Assembly (NCBI GenBank): GCA_964581465.1 | Contig: CAZOOP010000007.1 | Coordinates: 27,748 to 91,747 of the forward strand | Source of the DNA: WJMB01 sp964581465 | Lineage (GTDB): Bacteria; RBG-13-66-14 | Direction: 5' to 3' | Length of the DNA: 64,000 nucleotides | Part shown: positions 6,639-15,306 of the stretch, in pieces | How positions within the stretch are numbered: the stretch's first letter is position 1 | Layout of the letters: each line of letters opens with the position of its first letter | The notes under the pieces: model-generated | The model's database searches: none | What the model saw: the letters and a program-made list of their open reading frames with translations, nothing else | Told to the model about the DNA's origin: nothing | Translations under genes and position numbers: made by a program

Positions 6639-8078
6639 CTACTCTCCGAAGACCTGGGCGGTGAAGGTGAACAGTTCGGCCTCGTCGCGCCAGCAGCCCG
6701 TGGGCAGACCGGCCTTGAGGCAGGTGTGGTCGAGGAACTCCTCGCGCTCCCAACCCTGCTCGACGGGGACCTGGGGCAGCAACAGTCCCGAGCGCCCCCG
6801 GGCGCGGATCAAAAGCCCGTGGCGGCCGACGACGACCTCGGACGGGTCCCCGAGAGGTTCCAGGGGGGACAGCGCGCTGAGCTCGATGTGGAGCTCGTCG
6901 AGCTCCGAGGCGTGGACCGGGGCGAAGCGGGGATCACCGGTGGCGGCGGCCACGGCCAACTCACGCACGGCCAGCCAGAGTGGCTTGATCGGTTCGACGT
7001 AGCCGATGCAGCCTCGCAGGTTGCCGCGCTTGGTGAGGGTACAGAAGGCGCCGCGGTGCTGGCGCAGCCGCTTGCTGGGTCCGTTGAGCTCCGGCGGCGT
7101 CTGACCGGCGTAGTGGGCTTCGAGGGCGTTGCGGGCCAGGCAGAGCAGCTCGCGGCGCTCCAGGCGGTCCAGGTCGTGCTCGGTCCGCTCGGCGACGGGG
7201 CGCAGGAAGGCCGCCGCCAGATAGCCGACAACGTGGCCGCGGTCGCCCGAAGTATCCCCCGAGGTGGCGTAGGAGAGCACCCGGGAGTTCTCGGCGCCGA
7301 CGGCGCGGGCGTAGTGCATGGCGCAGACGATTGGCCCGGCGCCGCAGGCGGCGGCGCGACCGGCCGCGATCGACTCCAGCAGGCCCTCGGGGTCGAAGGC
7401 CCGCACGTGGCTGGTCACCACGCCGTCGAGGACCCGGGCCACCGAGTCCTCGTGGTAATGGGACAGGTCACTGGAGGCGATCAGCAGGGTCTGTTCTACG
7501 CCGCCGAGTGTGTCGACGACCGCGGCCAGAGCCTCGCCCAGTCCCCGGGCCGTCTTTTCGTCCTGGGAACCCATCACCAGAGGCAGCAACTTGACGTCGC
7601 CCAGGGCGACCTGGACGAAGGGGAGCTGGACCTCGAGGGAGTGCTCGGCCTCGTGGGCCGTGGGGACGAAGAGGAGACCGGCAAAGCTCCCAGCCAGACG
7701 CGCGCCCAGTTCGAGATCGATCCCGAGGTTCCCCAGGGGGGTTTGGTAGGCCTCGCCGGCGAAGAGGGAGACGCCGTCGAAGGCCGCCTGGTGGCTGGGG
7801 GCGACAACGATCACCCGCTTGTAAGCGCCGCGGGCGACCGCGGCGTAGGCCGCCCCGGCCACGGGACCCGAGTAGGGGTAACCGGCGTGAGGGCTGACCA
7901 GGGCGCGGATGCCCGACTGGGGCTCCAGTTCGGCCTCGCGCAGGTACTTCTCCACCTCGGAGCGCAGGACCTTGGGCGGGGCGGGGTAGAAGCGGCCGGC
8001 AACTGCGGGGCGGCGCACCCGATCCCGCGCCAGGGCGCTCAGGGCGTTGTAATCGCTGGGGATCGCTTGCCTTTTCAT
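6639..8078 (-). CDS. MEMO1-AMMECR1 fusion protein
   Basis: 479 aa with two domains. Residues about 20-290 are a MEMO1-like domain (related to LigB-type dioxygenases; motifs SPHAGYPYSG, VVAPSH, SSDLSHYH, GAGPIVC). Residues about 300-479 are an AMMECR1 domain (GAFCTLTKRGNLRGCIGY, DPRFAPV, LLLPQVPVEQGW). In many bacteria these occur as separate or fused parts of the AmmeMemoRadiSam system, next to a radical SAM enzyme. No radical SAM gene is visible in this window. The biochemical role is not established. It is preceded by AGGTGA about nine bases before the ATG. The gene stands alone between the toxin cluster and a 1.4-kb non-coding gap. Confidence 0.92.
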   Translation of the reverse strand: MKRQAIPSDYNALSALARDRVRRPAVAGRFYPAPPKVLRSEVEKYLREAELEPQSGIRALVSPHAGYPYSGPVAGAAYAAVARGAYKRVIVVAPSHQAAFDGVSLFAGEAYQTPLGNLGIDLELGARLAGSFAGLLFVPTAHEAEHSLEVQLPFVQVALGDVKLLPLVMGSQDEKTARGLGEALAAVVDTLGGVEQTLLIASSDLSHYHEDSVARVLDGVVTSHVRAFDPEGLLESIAAGRAAACGAGPIVCAMHYARAVGAENSRVLSYATSGDTSGDRGHVVGYLAAAFLRPVAERTEHDLDRLERRELLCLARNALEAHYAGQTPPELNGPSKRLRQHRGAFCTLTKRGNLRGCIGYVEPIKPLWLAVRELAVAAATGDPRFAPVHASELDELHIELSALSPLEPLGDPSEVVVGRHGLLIRARGRSGLLLPQVPVEQGWEREEFLDHTCLKAGLPTGCWRDEAELFTFTAQVFGE

Positions 8079-8285
8079 GTCTTCGCATCACCTGATGGGT
8101 TCATCTGAGTTCGGGCAGGGTTTGAGAAACGAACCGCGGGCGGGGGTTTCGGCCGTCAGCGTGGCTGATCAGCCGATATCCGGCGGATTCATAATATCCC
8201 CAGGATGCCGTCGTTTTCCGCAATCGATTTGCGATGCCTGATCCTGGGATCACTTTACGGCGATGGATCGTTAACGAATAGTTTT

Positions 8286-8641
8286 GGGATTATCAATCGC
8301 AAAAGAACCGACTCCTCCAGCTACTAGATTATCATTCAACGCTTTGTAGCTAACAATCGCCGCCATTGTCATACCGTTGCATTGTCATACCAATGCATGA
8401 CGGCGCTGAACCCGGTCTTGCATTTGGTTCCGCTGGAAGCCGGAAGCTGTTGGTTTCATTCAGGTTTCGACAATAATGCTGTGGGTGACGGATCTGCTGA
8501 CGGCGCTCCATTGCCTGCTTCAGCAGCTTCGATCGTTATCCGCCTTAGCTGCTAGACGCCCCTCTGCGGATAATCTCCAAGCACCATTCTCGAGGTGGCT
8601 TTCCTGTTGCGAATGTGTTGCTCATCTTCTGTGATGATCCC
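8286..8641 (+). repeat. R2 MITE-like element, full copy
   Basis: 356 bp from GGGATTATCA to GTGATGATCCC; the ends are near-perfect inverted repeats (consensus GGGATNATCAC). There is no ORF. Internal blocks such as CTGCTTCAGCAGCTTCGA and GCACCATTCTCGA are shared, in reverse, with the copy at 13447-13785. Confidence 0.75.
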
Positions 8642-8819
8642 ATAGTTTCACGATGATATGGGGTCGATTAACCGACGGCAGAGTGTGCGCGCCGCCAATA
8701 CTTTTGGCGCTGGCTCGGGGGACTTCACTGATCACCGTTTCACGCTTCGATGATCCGGGGCGGCTGGCTTCAGCGGCTACGATAATGCCGACCGAAGCCC
8801 AAGCGCCGGACTATCCTAT

Positions 8820-9070
8820 GGGAGCGCATAGCCTGACCGGACCTGATCATGATTGTATCCTGTTGATAATATAAGTGATGATCATCGGATACCTGTCGCA
8901 GAACGGGCAGTTGAAAAGCGGCGGTTATTAAAAGAGGAAATCTGTGACGAATCAAGTAGGCGGCATCCTTGAAGAAGCCCTGAGGGCGGCGTGCCGCCAA
9001 AAGCCAAGCGCCCTGATAACGGCCCGGCAAGCCGCTCCCGATCAGGCTGATTCTGTCCGCGCATGTTCCC
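8820..9070 (-). repeat. R1 dispersed repeat, copy 2 (reverse)
   Basis: Reverse-oriented R1. On the minus strand it reads CAGAATCAGCCTGATCGGGA then CGGCTTGCCGGGCCGTTATC, and ends with TATCAACAGGATACAATCAT and GGTCCGGT. It lies 180 nt after an R2 copy. Confidence 0.7.
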
Positions 9071-9522
9071 GGAGGCCTAATCTAGTTATAAGTCTATCAG
9101 TACCAGTATTATACCTCAGGATGAGCAGTAAGCCTGATGCGCTGCTCGCCCTAGTCTTGCATCAGCCATTTCTTGGCTGGTCCAACGCGTTTGTGACGCC
9201 TTGGTCTTTCCCCCACGGGTGCATATTATGACGGTCGCGGGGGTTGGTCCCCTAACTCCAACTGGCGCAGGTCTGACGAAAAGCAGACTGTGGCTTGGAT
9301 TAGCCTTGAGTCATTCAGGTACTGAATCGAGTTGACACCCGTGGAAACGCAAGCACCAGGAACAACGTCCCTGCTGATAGCTCTCAGCGGTTGCAGGTGC
9401 CGGTCCTGTTTGATGCAAATCCCGGCTCCCGCCCGGGCTGCGGAAGCCGCAATCCGCACGACGCCTCGAAGCGTCGCGGTGGTTCGGGATCACCAGCCCC
9501 CCGTACCGGGTAAGTCGGAATA
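9071..9522. other. Non-coding stretch before pgeF 3' end
   Basis: No supported gene. It contains diverged repeat-like fragments (for example ATCAGCCATTTCTTGGCTGG, a local inverted repeat at about 9162-9181). It forms the 3' flank of the leftward rel-pgeF operon. Confidence 0.4.
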
Positions 9523-10233
9523 TCAGCCGAACGGCACGTCATCCGGCAACCAGACGGCGGACGCCTCACGGCCGTCAGCGTCGCCGCCGCGCCAAGAGTA
9601 CCAGCGCTCCCGCTCGCAGAGGGTGCACTCCCCGCCGCCGGCGATGCCCGAGTCGGGCAGTCCGGCTTCGATAAGCTGGAAGCGCAGCAGGCCGGGCAGG
9701 TCCAGGTGGGGCCGCCCGGCGGGTCCGGGGTGGACCCAGTCCCCGCCCCAGCGCGCGGTGAAGTCTTCGCCTAGCTCCGGCGAGACCTCGTAGCAGCAGG
9801 GGCCGATGGCCGGGCCGATGCGGGCGGACAGCTCCTCGGGTCGGACGTTGAAGAGCGACTCGAGCTCGGCGACGACGCCTCCGGCGATCCCGGCGAAAAC
9901 CCCGCGCCAGCCGGCGTGGACGGCGGCGACGCAGCGACCTTCTCGATCGGCCAGCAGCAAGGGCACGCAGTCGGCGGTCACCACCACGGCGGCCAGCTCG
10001 CGTCGGCCGGTGACCACGGCGTCGGCCCGGGGGTAGGGTTCGGAGGTCGGCCCGGCGGCGTGGTGGATGTCGACGCCGTGGACCTGATGGACCCGGGCGA
10101 TCCCGACGTTGGGATGGTCGCGGGCCAGCAGCTCTCGCAGGGGCTCCAGGGGATCGGCGGGAAGAATCGGCTGTCGCCGGGTGATCAACACCCGGGCCGG
10201 ACCGAGTCGTTGCTCTTCGCCTTCCGGCTTCAC
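9523..10233 (-). CDS. pgeF: Peptidoglycan editing factor / YfiH-type laccase-domain protein
   Basis: 236 aa Cu/Zn-oxidoreductase-like domain of the YfiH/PgeF (DUF152) family. Members are reported to act as purine nucleoside phosphorylase/adenosine deaminase and, in E. coli, to correct misincorporated amino acids in peptidoglycan precursors. Metal and active-site motifs are intact: HQVHG, TADCVPLLL, HAGWRG, and GPAIGPCCYEV. The ATG overlaps the rel stop by 4 nt (ATGA), so it is translationally coupled to rel in a two-gene operon. The length is normal for the family. Confidence 0.93.
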   Translation of the reverse strand: MKPEGEEQRLGPARVLITRRQPILPADPLEPLRELLARDHPNVGIARVHQVHGVDIHHAAGPTSEPYPRADAVVTGRRELAAVVVTADCVPLLLADREGRCVAAVHAGWRGVFAGIAGGVVAELESLFNVRPEELSARIGPAIGPCCYEVSPELGEDFTARWGGDWVHPGPAGRPHLDLPGLLRFQLIEAGLPDSGIAGGGECTLCERERWYSWRGGDADGREASAVWLPDDVPFG

Positions 10234-11948
10234 CGGCGCACCTCGCAGGTCAGCTCCGGGAAGTCGCGGCAGAGTTCCTCCAGACAGGCGGCCTCCTCGG
10301 CCGGGCGTTTATCGGTGTCCGGGACGCGAACATTCAGGATGATGTTGGAGTGACCGAAGCGGGTGTAGCTGCACTTGGTCAGCTCGAGCTCGGGCAGGTG
10401 GACGACGCGGTCAAGCAGGGCGCGGTAGGTCTCCAGATCGCCCTTGGCCGCCAGGCGCACCAGGGTGCGGTTGGGCTTGACGGCGTGTTCCGGATGCTCG
10501 CGCAGCCAGTGCCGGATCGCGTGGCGCGCCTGGGCGGTGTGGGCGTAGCGCAGCCAACTGGGGCGCGGGTGGGCGCTGGAGTTCGTGATCACCTCGACGC
10601 GATCCCCGGCGCTTAGCCGGTAGGTCAGCGGCTGGACCTGGCCGTTGACGCGGGCTCCGGCGCAGCGCAGTCCCAGGTCGGTGTGGATGCGGAAGGCGAA
10701 GTCGAGCACCGTCGAGCCCCGGGGCAGGTCCACGGGATCGCCCTTGGGAGTGATGGCGAAGATCTGCTCACTGAACAGGTCGACCTTGACGGCGCTGGCG
10801 AAGCCGCGGTCGCTGGAGGCCTGCTTCTCCCAATCGACGATCCGGCGCAGCCAGATCAGCTCGTTGTCCAGCAGCGGATCGAGCTCTTCATCGCCCTTGT
10901 AGGTGAAGTGGGCCGCCAGGCCGTACTCGGCCAGGAAGTTCATCCGCTCGGTGCGTATCTGGACCTCGAAGCGCCGACCCTGCTCATCGAGGACCGAGGT
11001 ATGCAGGGACTGGTAGAGGTTGGGCTTGGGATTGGCGATGTAGTCGCGGAAGCTGCCGGCGACAGGCCGCCAGATGCTGTGGATTACCCCCAGGACGCTG
11101 TAACAATCGGCGGTGCGGCGGGTGATCACCCGGGCGCCCAGCAGGTCCTTGATCTCCTCGATGGGCTGCCGGCTCTTCATCAGCTTGCGGTAGATCGAGT
11201 AGATGTGCTTCGAGCGACCGAAGATGGTGACCTCGATCCCCAGCTCGTTCAGCTTGCCCTCGAGGCGCTCGACGAAGGCGTTGACCACGGCCTCGCGTTG
11301 GGGGCGGCTCTGGCGCAACTGTCCGGCGATGTCGGCGTAGACCTCGGGATGGAGAAACATCAGCGCCCGGTCCTCCATCTCCCAGCGCAGCCGGGCCACG
11401 CCGAGGCGGTGGGCCAGGGGGGCGTAGATGTCCAGGGTCTCCAGGGCCTTGCGCCGCCGCTTCTCCGGCTCGAGATACTGCAGGGTGCGCATGTTGTGCA
11501 GCCGGTCGGCCAGCTTGATCAGCAGCACCCGGGGATCGTGGCTGGCCGCCAGCATCAGCCGCTTGAAGGTGGCCGAGTTGTCCGGTTCACCGTCGTCGTC
11601 GCGCTCCGCCAGCTCGACCTCGGTCACCCCGCGCACCAGGTGGGCTATCCCGCCGCCGAAACAGTCGGTCAGCTCATCGTCGGTCAGCTCCGTGTCCTCG
11701 ACCACGTCATGGAGCAACCCCGCCGCCACCGTCTCGGTGTCGGCGCCGATCTCGGCCAGGATATGGGCCACCTCGACGACGTGGAGCAGGAAGGGATCGC
11801 CGGAGACGCGCCGCTGGGCGCCGTGATGGCGCGCCGCCGCCAGGTAGGCCTTCTCGACGAGCTCCAGCTCCTCCATCGAGCTGCGCTTGCGCAACAGCCC
11901 GATGGTCTCTTCGAGGATGTGGCGGCAGGTGGCCAGGTTGAGCGGCAT
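10230..11948 (-). CDS. rel: RelA/SpoT-type (p)ppGpp synthetase/hydrolase, short form
   Basis: 572 aa. Domains in order: HD hydrolase (LLHVVEVAHIL and HDVVEDTEL, metal ligands present), ppGpp synthetase (SKHIYSIYRKL, then PNLYQSLHTSV and FEVQIRTERMN), and TGS (ITPKGDPVDLPRGSTVLDFA). After TGS only about 120 residues remain and no ACT or zinc-finger domain is recognisable, whereas full-length Rel proteins are about 720-750 aa. The enzyme should make and degrade the stringent-response alarmone, but its regulatory end is shortened. I chose ATG 11948: the longer reading from GTG 11987 would translate straight through a promoter -10 (TATACT, 11978-11983). It is co-transcribed with pgeF. Confidence 0.92.
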   Translation of the reverse strand: MPLNLATCRHILEETIGLLRKRSSMEELELVEKAYLAAARHHGAQRRVSGDPFLLHVVEVAHILAEIGADTETVAAGLLHDVVEDTELTDDELTDCFGGGIAHLVRGVTEVELAERDDDGEPDNSATFKRLMLAASHDPRVLLIKLADRLHNMRTLQYLEPEKRRRKALETLDIYAPLAHRLGVARLRWEMEDRALMFLHPEVYADIAGQLRQSRPQREAVVNAFVERLEGKLNELGIEVTIFGRSKHIYSIYRKLMKSRQPIEEIKDLLGARVITRRTADCYSVLGVIHSIWRPVAGSFRDYIANPKPNLYQSLHTSVLDEQGRRFEVQIRTERMNFLAEYGLAAHFTYKGDEELDPLLDNELIWLRRIVDWEKQASSDRGFASAVKVDLFSEQIFAITPKGDPVDLPRGSTVLDFAFRIHTDLGLRCAGARVNGQVQPLTYRLSAGDRVEVITNSSAHPRPSWLRYAHTAQARHAIRHWLREHPEHAVKPNRTLVRLAAKGDLETYRALLDRVVHLPELELTKCSYTRFGHSNIILNVRVPDTDKRPAEEAACLEELCRDFPELTCEVRR

Positions 11949-11977
11949 GAGGCGGTCCGGCGCGGAGGTTCTCTTCG

Positions 11978-11986
11978 AGTATAGCA
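11978..11986 (-). promoter_or_regulatory. Extended -10 promoter of rel-pgeF
   Basis: Minus strand TGCTATACT: TGn at 11984-11986 and TATACT at 11978-11983. No good -35, consistent with an extended -10 promoter. It decides the rel start codon. Confidence 0.6.
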
Positions 11987-12036
11987 CAGCGACGGCTCAC
12001 CCTCCCGGGTCGCCGCCGCCTTCCTCCCAACATCGT

Positions 12037-12714
12037 TCAATCCTCGTCGAGCAGATCGGGCCGCAGACGCCGGGTGCGCTCCAGCGCCCGCTCACGCCGC
12101 CAGCGCTCCACCGCCACGTGGTCCCCGGAGCGCAGCACCTCGGGCACCTTCATCCCGTGGAACTCCGCCGGGCGGGTGTACCAGGGGCAGTCCAGCAACC
12201 CCTCGCCCTCGAAGGAGTCCGACAGGGCCGCCGCCGCGTCCGAGAGCACCCCGGGCAGCAGGCGCACCGCCGCGTCCACGCAGGCCAGCGCGACCAGCTC
12301 ACCCCCGGAGAGCACCACGTCACCTAGGGAGACCTCGAAGTCGGCCAGGGTGCGCACCCGTTCGTCCAGCGCCTTGTAGTGGCCGCAGAGGAAGATCAGA
12401 TGGCTCTCCAGGGAGAGCTCCTTGGCCAGATCGTTGTCCAGCAGGCGGCCGCCGACGTCGGTCAGGATCACCCTGGAGTCCGGTCGGCGCAGCTCCTCCA
12501 CCGCCGCGAAGAAGGGCTCGGGCTTGAGGATCATCCCCGCCCCGCCCCCGTAGGGGATGCCGTCGGCCAGGTGGTGGTTGCCGTCGCACCAGTCGAGCAG
12601 GCCGCGGGCGCGCAGCCGGGCCAGACCCTTCTCCTGGGCCCGGCCGGGGATGCTGGTCTCCAGGTAGTTGATGATGGAGACCGGGTGCAGGCTGACGATG
12701 TCGACGGTGAGCAT
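12037..12714 (-). CDS. trmD: tRNA (guanine-37-N1)-methyltransferase
   Basis: 225 aa SPOUT methyltransferase that makes m1G37 in tRNAs and prevents +1 frameshifting. Trefoil-knot and SAM-binding motifs are visible: PYGGGAGMILKPEP, FLCGHYKALDERV and SLGDVVLSGGELVALACVDA. The usual rpsP-rimM-rplS neighbours are absent, so the gene has left its common operon. The sequence directly before the ATG (AATACTAAAAA) has no ribosome site and looks more like a -10 region, raising the possibility of a leaderless message. It is bordered upstream by an AT-rich, foreign-looking patch. Confidence 0.95.
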   Translation of the reverse strand: MLTVDIVSLHPVSIINYLETSIPGRAQEKGLARLRARGLLDWCDGNHHLADGIPYGGGAGMILKPEPFFAAVEELRRPDSRVILTDVGGRLLDNDLAKELSLESHLIFLCGHYKALDERVRTLADFEVSLGDVVLSGGELVALACVDAAVRLLPGVLSDAAAALSDSFEGEGLLDCPWYTRPAEFHGMKVPEVLRSGDHVAVERWRRERALERTRRLRPDLLDED

Positions 12715-12865
12715 TTTTTAGTATTTCTGGGAAGGGTTTCAGAAATCAGTAAGACTTTAATGGATAGTCTGGCTGGTTTGGAACTTCCCATTCATGCCAG
12801 TCAAATTCTTTATAGTATAACCAACCCTGCTCTTTTATATTACTTTCTAATATAGATTCGCCTGC

Positions 12866-13258
12866 CTATATTATCTCTCCATTATGCTTATATCTTATCA
12901 CAATGGCATAGCTATTAAAAGTGTCATTTAAATAGTAGTGATTCGTGTTTATTATACAATAGCTCAACAATTTATATTTAGAGCCAGCTATGTCTAATAT
13001 TTCTTGTGAAGGTCTAATTGAATGATACCCTTCGATGCAAATAGGTTTTAATATGTTATTAACACTTGCAACCATAAAAATATAATAGCTGTTAAGTTTA
13101 GCGCCACACTCTGCTGCAATCGTACTATATTTTCTTGAAGCTTCACGATCAGTATCACGTAATTCCCAAAATTTACTACTGGATTGATATTCTAGCTTAT
13201 TAAGCTCCATCAATGCTTCATGTGTATCTTCCAAATCAGGATCCATGCTGAAAAGCAC
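12866..13258 (-). CDS. AT-rich orphan ORF, 130 aa
   Basis: Not recognised. 130 aa (start GTG 13258; ATG 13246 is an alternative), with no clear ribosome site. The protein is polar at the N-terminus (many Glu, Asp, Arg), then Tyr/Ile-rich (SYYIFMVASVNNILK, INTNHYYLND). Codon use and base composition are strikingly AT-rich compared with all housekeeping genes here, which points to recent acquisition. It lies directly after a 3' gene fragment (13271-13446) cut off by an R2 end. The pair may be the leftovers of an acquired accessory locus such as toxin/immunity genes, but there is no motif to prove that. Confidence 0.5.
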   Translation of the reverse strand: MLFSMDPDLEDTHEALMELNKLEYQSSSKFWELRDTDREASRKYSTIAAECGAKLNSYYIFMVASVNNILKPICIEGYHSIRPSQEILDIAGSKYKLLSYCIINTNHYYLNDTFNSYAIVIRYKHNGEII

Positions 13259-13270
13259 GGCTGGTGCACG

Positions 13271-13446
13271 CTACTCCACGTCGAAAGCCATCAACGGCAC
13301 CGTATCGAACTCGGTACAACTGAAGCCGTAATGATACTCGGTCACCTCCAGGACCAACTCGCGAAGCTCGGTATCATCAATCGTACCGATGGTGTCGAAC
13401 TCGATGCCGTCTTCCGGTTCTGCGGGGAAAAGGCTATCATCATATA
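13271..13446 (-). pseudogene. 3' fragment of an acidic protein gene, cut at an R2 element end
   Basis: On the minus strand an open frame of about 58 codons ends DTVPLMAFDVE-stop. Upstream residues include PAEPEDGIEFDTIGT and ELRELVLEVTEYHYGF. Third codon positions are strongly GC, as in real genes of this genome, whereas the opposite strand lacks that bias. There is no start codon: the frame runs directly into the terminal inverted repeat of the R2 copy at 13447-13785, where TGA stops occur. The simplest reading is that the R2 insertion or an associated deletion removed the 5' part. The small acidic style resembles immunity proteins, but no family is assigned. Confidence 0.55.
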
Positions 13447-13785
13447 GGGATCATCACAGAGGATGAACAACACATTCGCAACTCAGGGAAGCCCATCGAG
13501 AATGGTGCTTGGAGAATAGCCTCAGGGGGGCGTCTACCAGTGAAAGCTGATAACGTTCGAAGCTGCTGAAGCAGGCAATAGAGCGCCGTCAGTAGATCAA
13601 TCACCCACAGCCTGATTGAATCCTCATGTGGAACCAACAGCCTCGGGCTTTCGGCGGAACTAAATGGAAGCCCAGGTATATCGCCACCGAGCAACGGTCT
13701 GACAATGGCGGCGACTACGAGCTATAAAGCGTTGAATGACACTCTATTAGCTGGATGAGTCGGTTCAGATACTAGTAATAATCCC
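13447..13785 (-). repeat. R2 MITE-like element, full reverse copy
   Basis: 339 bp, GGGATCATCAC at the left and GTAATAATCCC at the right, in reverse orientation. Its left edge is exactly where the gene fragment 13271-13446 stops, giving a precise element boundary. Confidence 0.78.
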
Positions 13786-13845
13786 CATTTATATTAGGGT
13801 TAATCATTATCGGACCCGTATCAGAAAATGCTGGAGTAAGCGGAT

Positions 13846-14187
13846 GGGATTATCACAACAAACCGGACCAATATCAGTAGTGATTACGAGCTGCTACTAT
13901 GGAGTTACCCTTGAGGCTTGCTTTGTTTTTGGCGACAACGTGCTCAAGCATCGAGCTGAGATAAGTGCAGGTATATGCAATAGCCTGCTTTTGGCTTGTT
14001 CTCCAGCAGACACTGCTTCAGGTCTGTCCGGCTGGACTGATAACCACCCGGCCGCCCGCTGCACCAAGTGCAGGTATTGCTGGTTGCCACAAATCGACTA
14101 CCGGGAAATGACAGCACGTTGAACTATAAAGCACTATATGACAGGCTATTAGCATATTATACCGGTCCGGATGCGAGTGATGATCCC
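13846..14187 (-). repeat. R2 MITE-like element, second tandem reverse copy
   Basis: 342 bp from GGGATTATCAC to GTGATGATCCC. It lies 60 bp after the previous copy in the same orientation. The right end shares CTATAAAGCACT and GACAG-CTATTAGCATAT blocks with other copies. Confidence 0.75.
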
Positions 14188-14278
14188 AAGCGGAAAGACG
14201 CACAGGACGAATAAGACGGCCTTCAGGCAACCCACGATTACAACCGCCTACTCTTGAACATGCTTCCTCCGGGATGCG

Positions 14279-14457
14279 GCGACGGCGAGACCTACTCCCC
14301 GCCCGACCCGAGCGCTCGGACGTTCCAACGGGTAGGCTTTGGCACGTTTCTTGCGCCATGGCGCGAGGGTACTGGACGAACGGCGCCGGACTCCGCAAGA
14401 AACGTGCCAAAGCCGGACCTGGTGTGAGGGCGTCGTGGGAAGGGGTCTCGCCGTCGC
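14279..14457. repeat. Nested palindrome with sigma-54-like arms, copy 1
   Basis: Inner arms 14335-14355 and 14394-14414 (21-bp perfect inverted repeat containing TTGGCACGTTTCTTGC, loop 38 nt). Outer arms 14279-14292 (GCGACGGCGAGACC) and 14444-14457 are perfectly complementary. The outer right arm ends 3 nt before the murI stop codon. Three other copies share the inner arm but have different outer arms. Confidence 0.85.
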
Positions 14458-14460
14458 GGG

Positions 14461-15306
14461 TTAGGCTTCGGCAAACGTCTCCCCCTCGAGCTCGGCGGGT
14501 TCCAGCTTCTCGATTGGCCGGCCGAAGAATTTGGCCGCCAGGGCCTTGAGCGCGTCGGAGACATCGGTGGCATAGAAGTGGTGCTCGGCGGGCGGTGCGT
14601 CGAGGGGCCGGGCCAGGCCTCGTTCGGCCAGGCGCTCGGCGACGGCCCGGGCGGTCTCCTCGGCGGAGTCGACGAGCTCGACGCCGGGGCCCATCACCTG
14701 GGCGATGACTCCCTTGAGCAGGGGGTAGTGGGTACAGCCCAGGACGAGGGTGTCGACGCCGGCGTCCTTGAGGGGTTCGAGATAGCTCTGGGCCACCCAG
14801 CGGGGGACGGGGCCGGTCAGCCAGCCCTCCTCGGCCAGGGGGACGAAGAGGGGGCAGGGTCGGGCGTGGATGGTCAGCCCGGGGCGCAGGTATTGCAGGG
14901 CGGTTTCATAGGAGCCGCTGGCCACGGTGGTGCGGGTGCCGATAACGCCGACGGCGCCGCGGCTGCGTTCGGCGGCGGCCCGGGCGCCGGGCTCGACGAC
15001 GCCGACCAGGGGCACGGGACTCTCGGAGGAGAGGGCGGGCAGAGCGGCGGCGCTGGCGGTGTTGCAGGCGATGACGACGAGCTTGACGCCGCGGCGGCGG
15101 AAGAAGGCCAGGGCCTGGCGGGTGTAGTGCAGCACGGTGGCCGGGCTCTTGCCGCCGTAGGGCACACGGGCGGTGTCGCCCAGGTAGAGCAGGGGCTCGA
15201 CGGGGAGTCGGTCGGCGACGGCCCGGGCGACGGTCAGACCGCCGACGCCGGAGTCGAAGACTCCGATGGGAAGGAGGCTTGAGGTTCCACTCATTTTGTC
15301 ATCCAT
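14461..15306 (-). CDS. murI: Glutamate racemase
   Basis: Supplies D-glutamate for peptidoglycan. Signature motifs: PIGVFDSGVGGLTVA near the N-terminus, the first catalytic cysteine in VVIACNTASAA, and the second in LVLGCTHYPLL. The length (281 aa) is typical. ATG 15306 overlaps the ruvB stop by 8 nt; ATG 15294 is an alternative with a GGATGA site. Longer versions would overlap ruvB further. It is the last gene of a leftward lipoprotein-ruvB-murI operon, with a nested palindrome touching its 3' end. Confidence 0.95.
   Translation of the reverse strand: MDDKMSGTSSLLPIGVFDSGVGGLTVARAVADRLPVEPLLYLGDTARVPYGGKSPATVLHYTRQALAFFRRRGVKLVVIACNTASAAALPALSSESPVPLVGVVEPGARAAAERSRGAVGVIGTRTTVASGSYETALQYLRPGLTIHARPCPLFVPLAEEGWLTGPVPRWVAQSYLEPLKDAGVDTLVLGCTHYPLLKGVIAQVMGPGVELVDSAEETARAVAERLAERGLARPLDAPPAEHHFYATDVSDALKALAAKFFGRPIEKLEPAELEGETFAEA

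Noticed and set aside
8653..9231. ORFs across R1 copy 2
   Set aside because: Different copies of R1 have stops and frameshifts in these frames, so the repeat does not encode a conserved protein.
14335..14414. Palindromes as ordinary rho-independent terminators
   Set aside because: The stems end without a T-run, the loops are about 40 nt, the inner arms are invariant between unrelated genes, and copy 4 lies after a separate terminator. A 3'-end role is still possible, but a plain terminator does not explain the outer arms.
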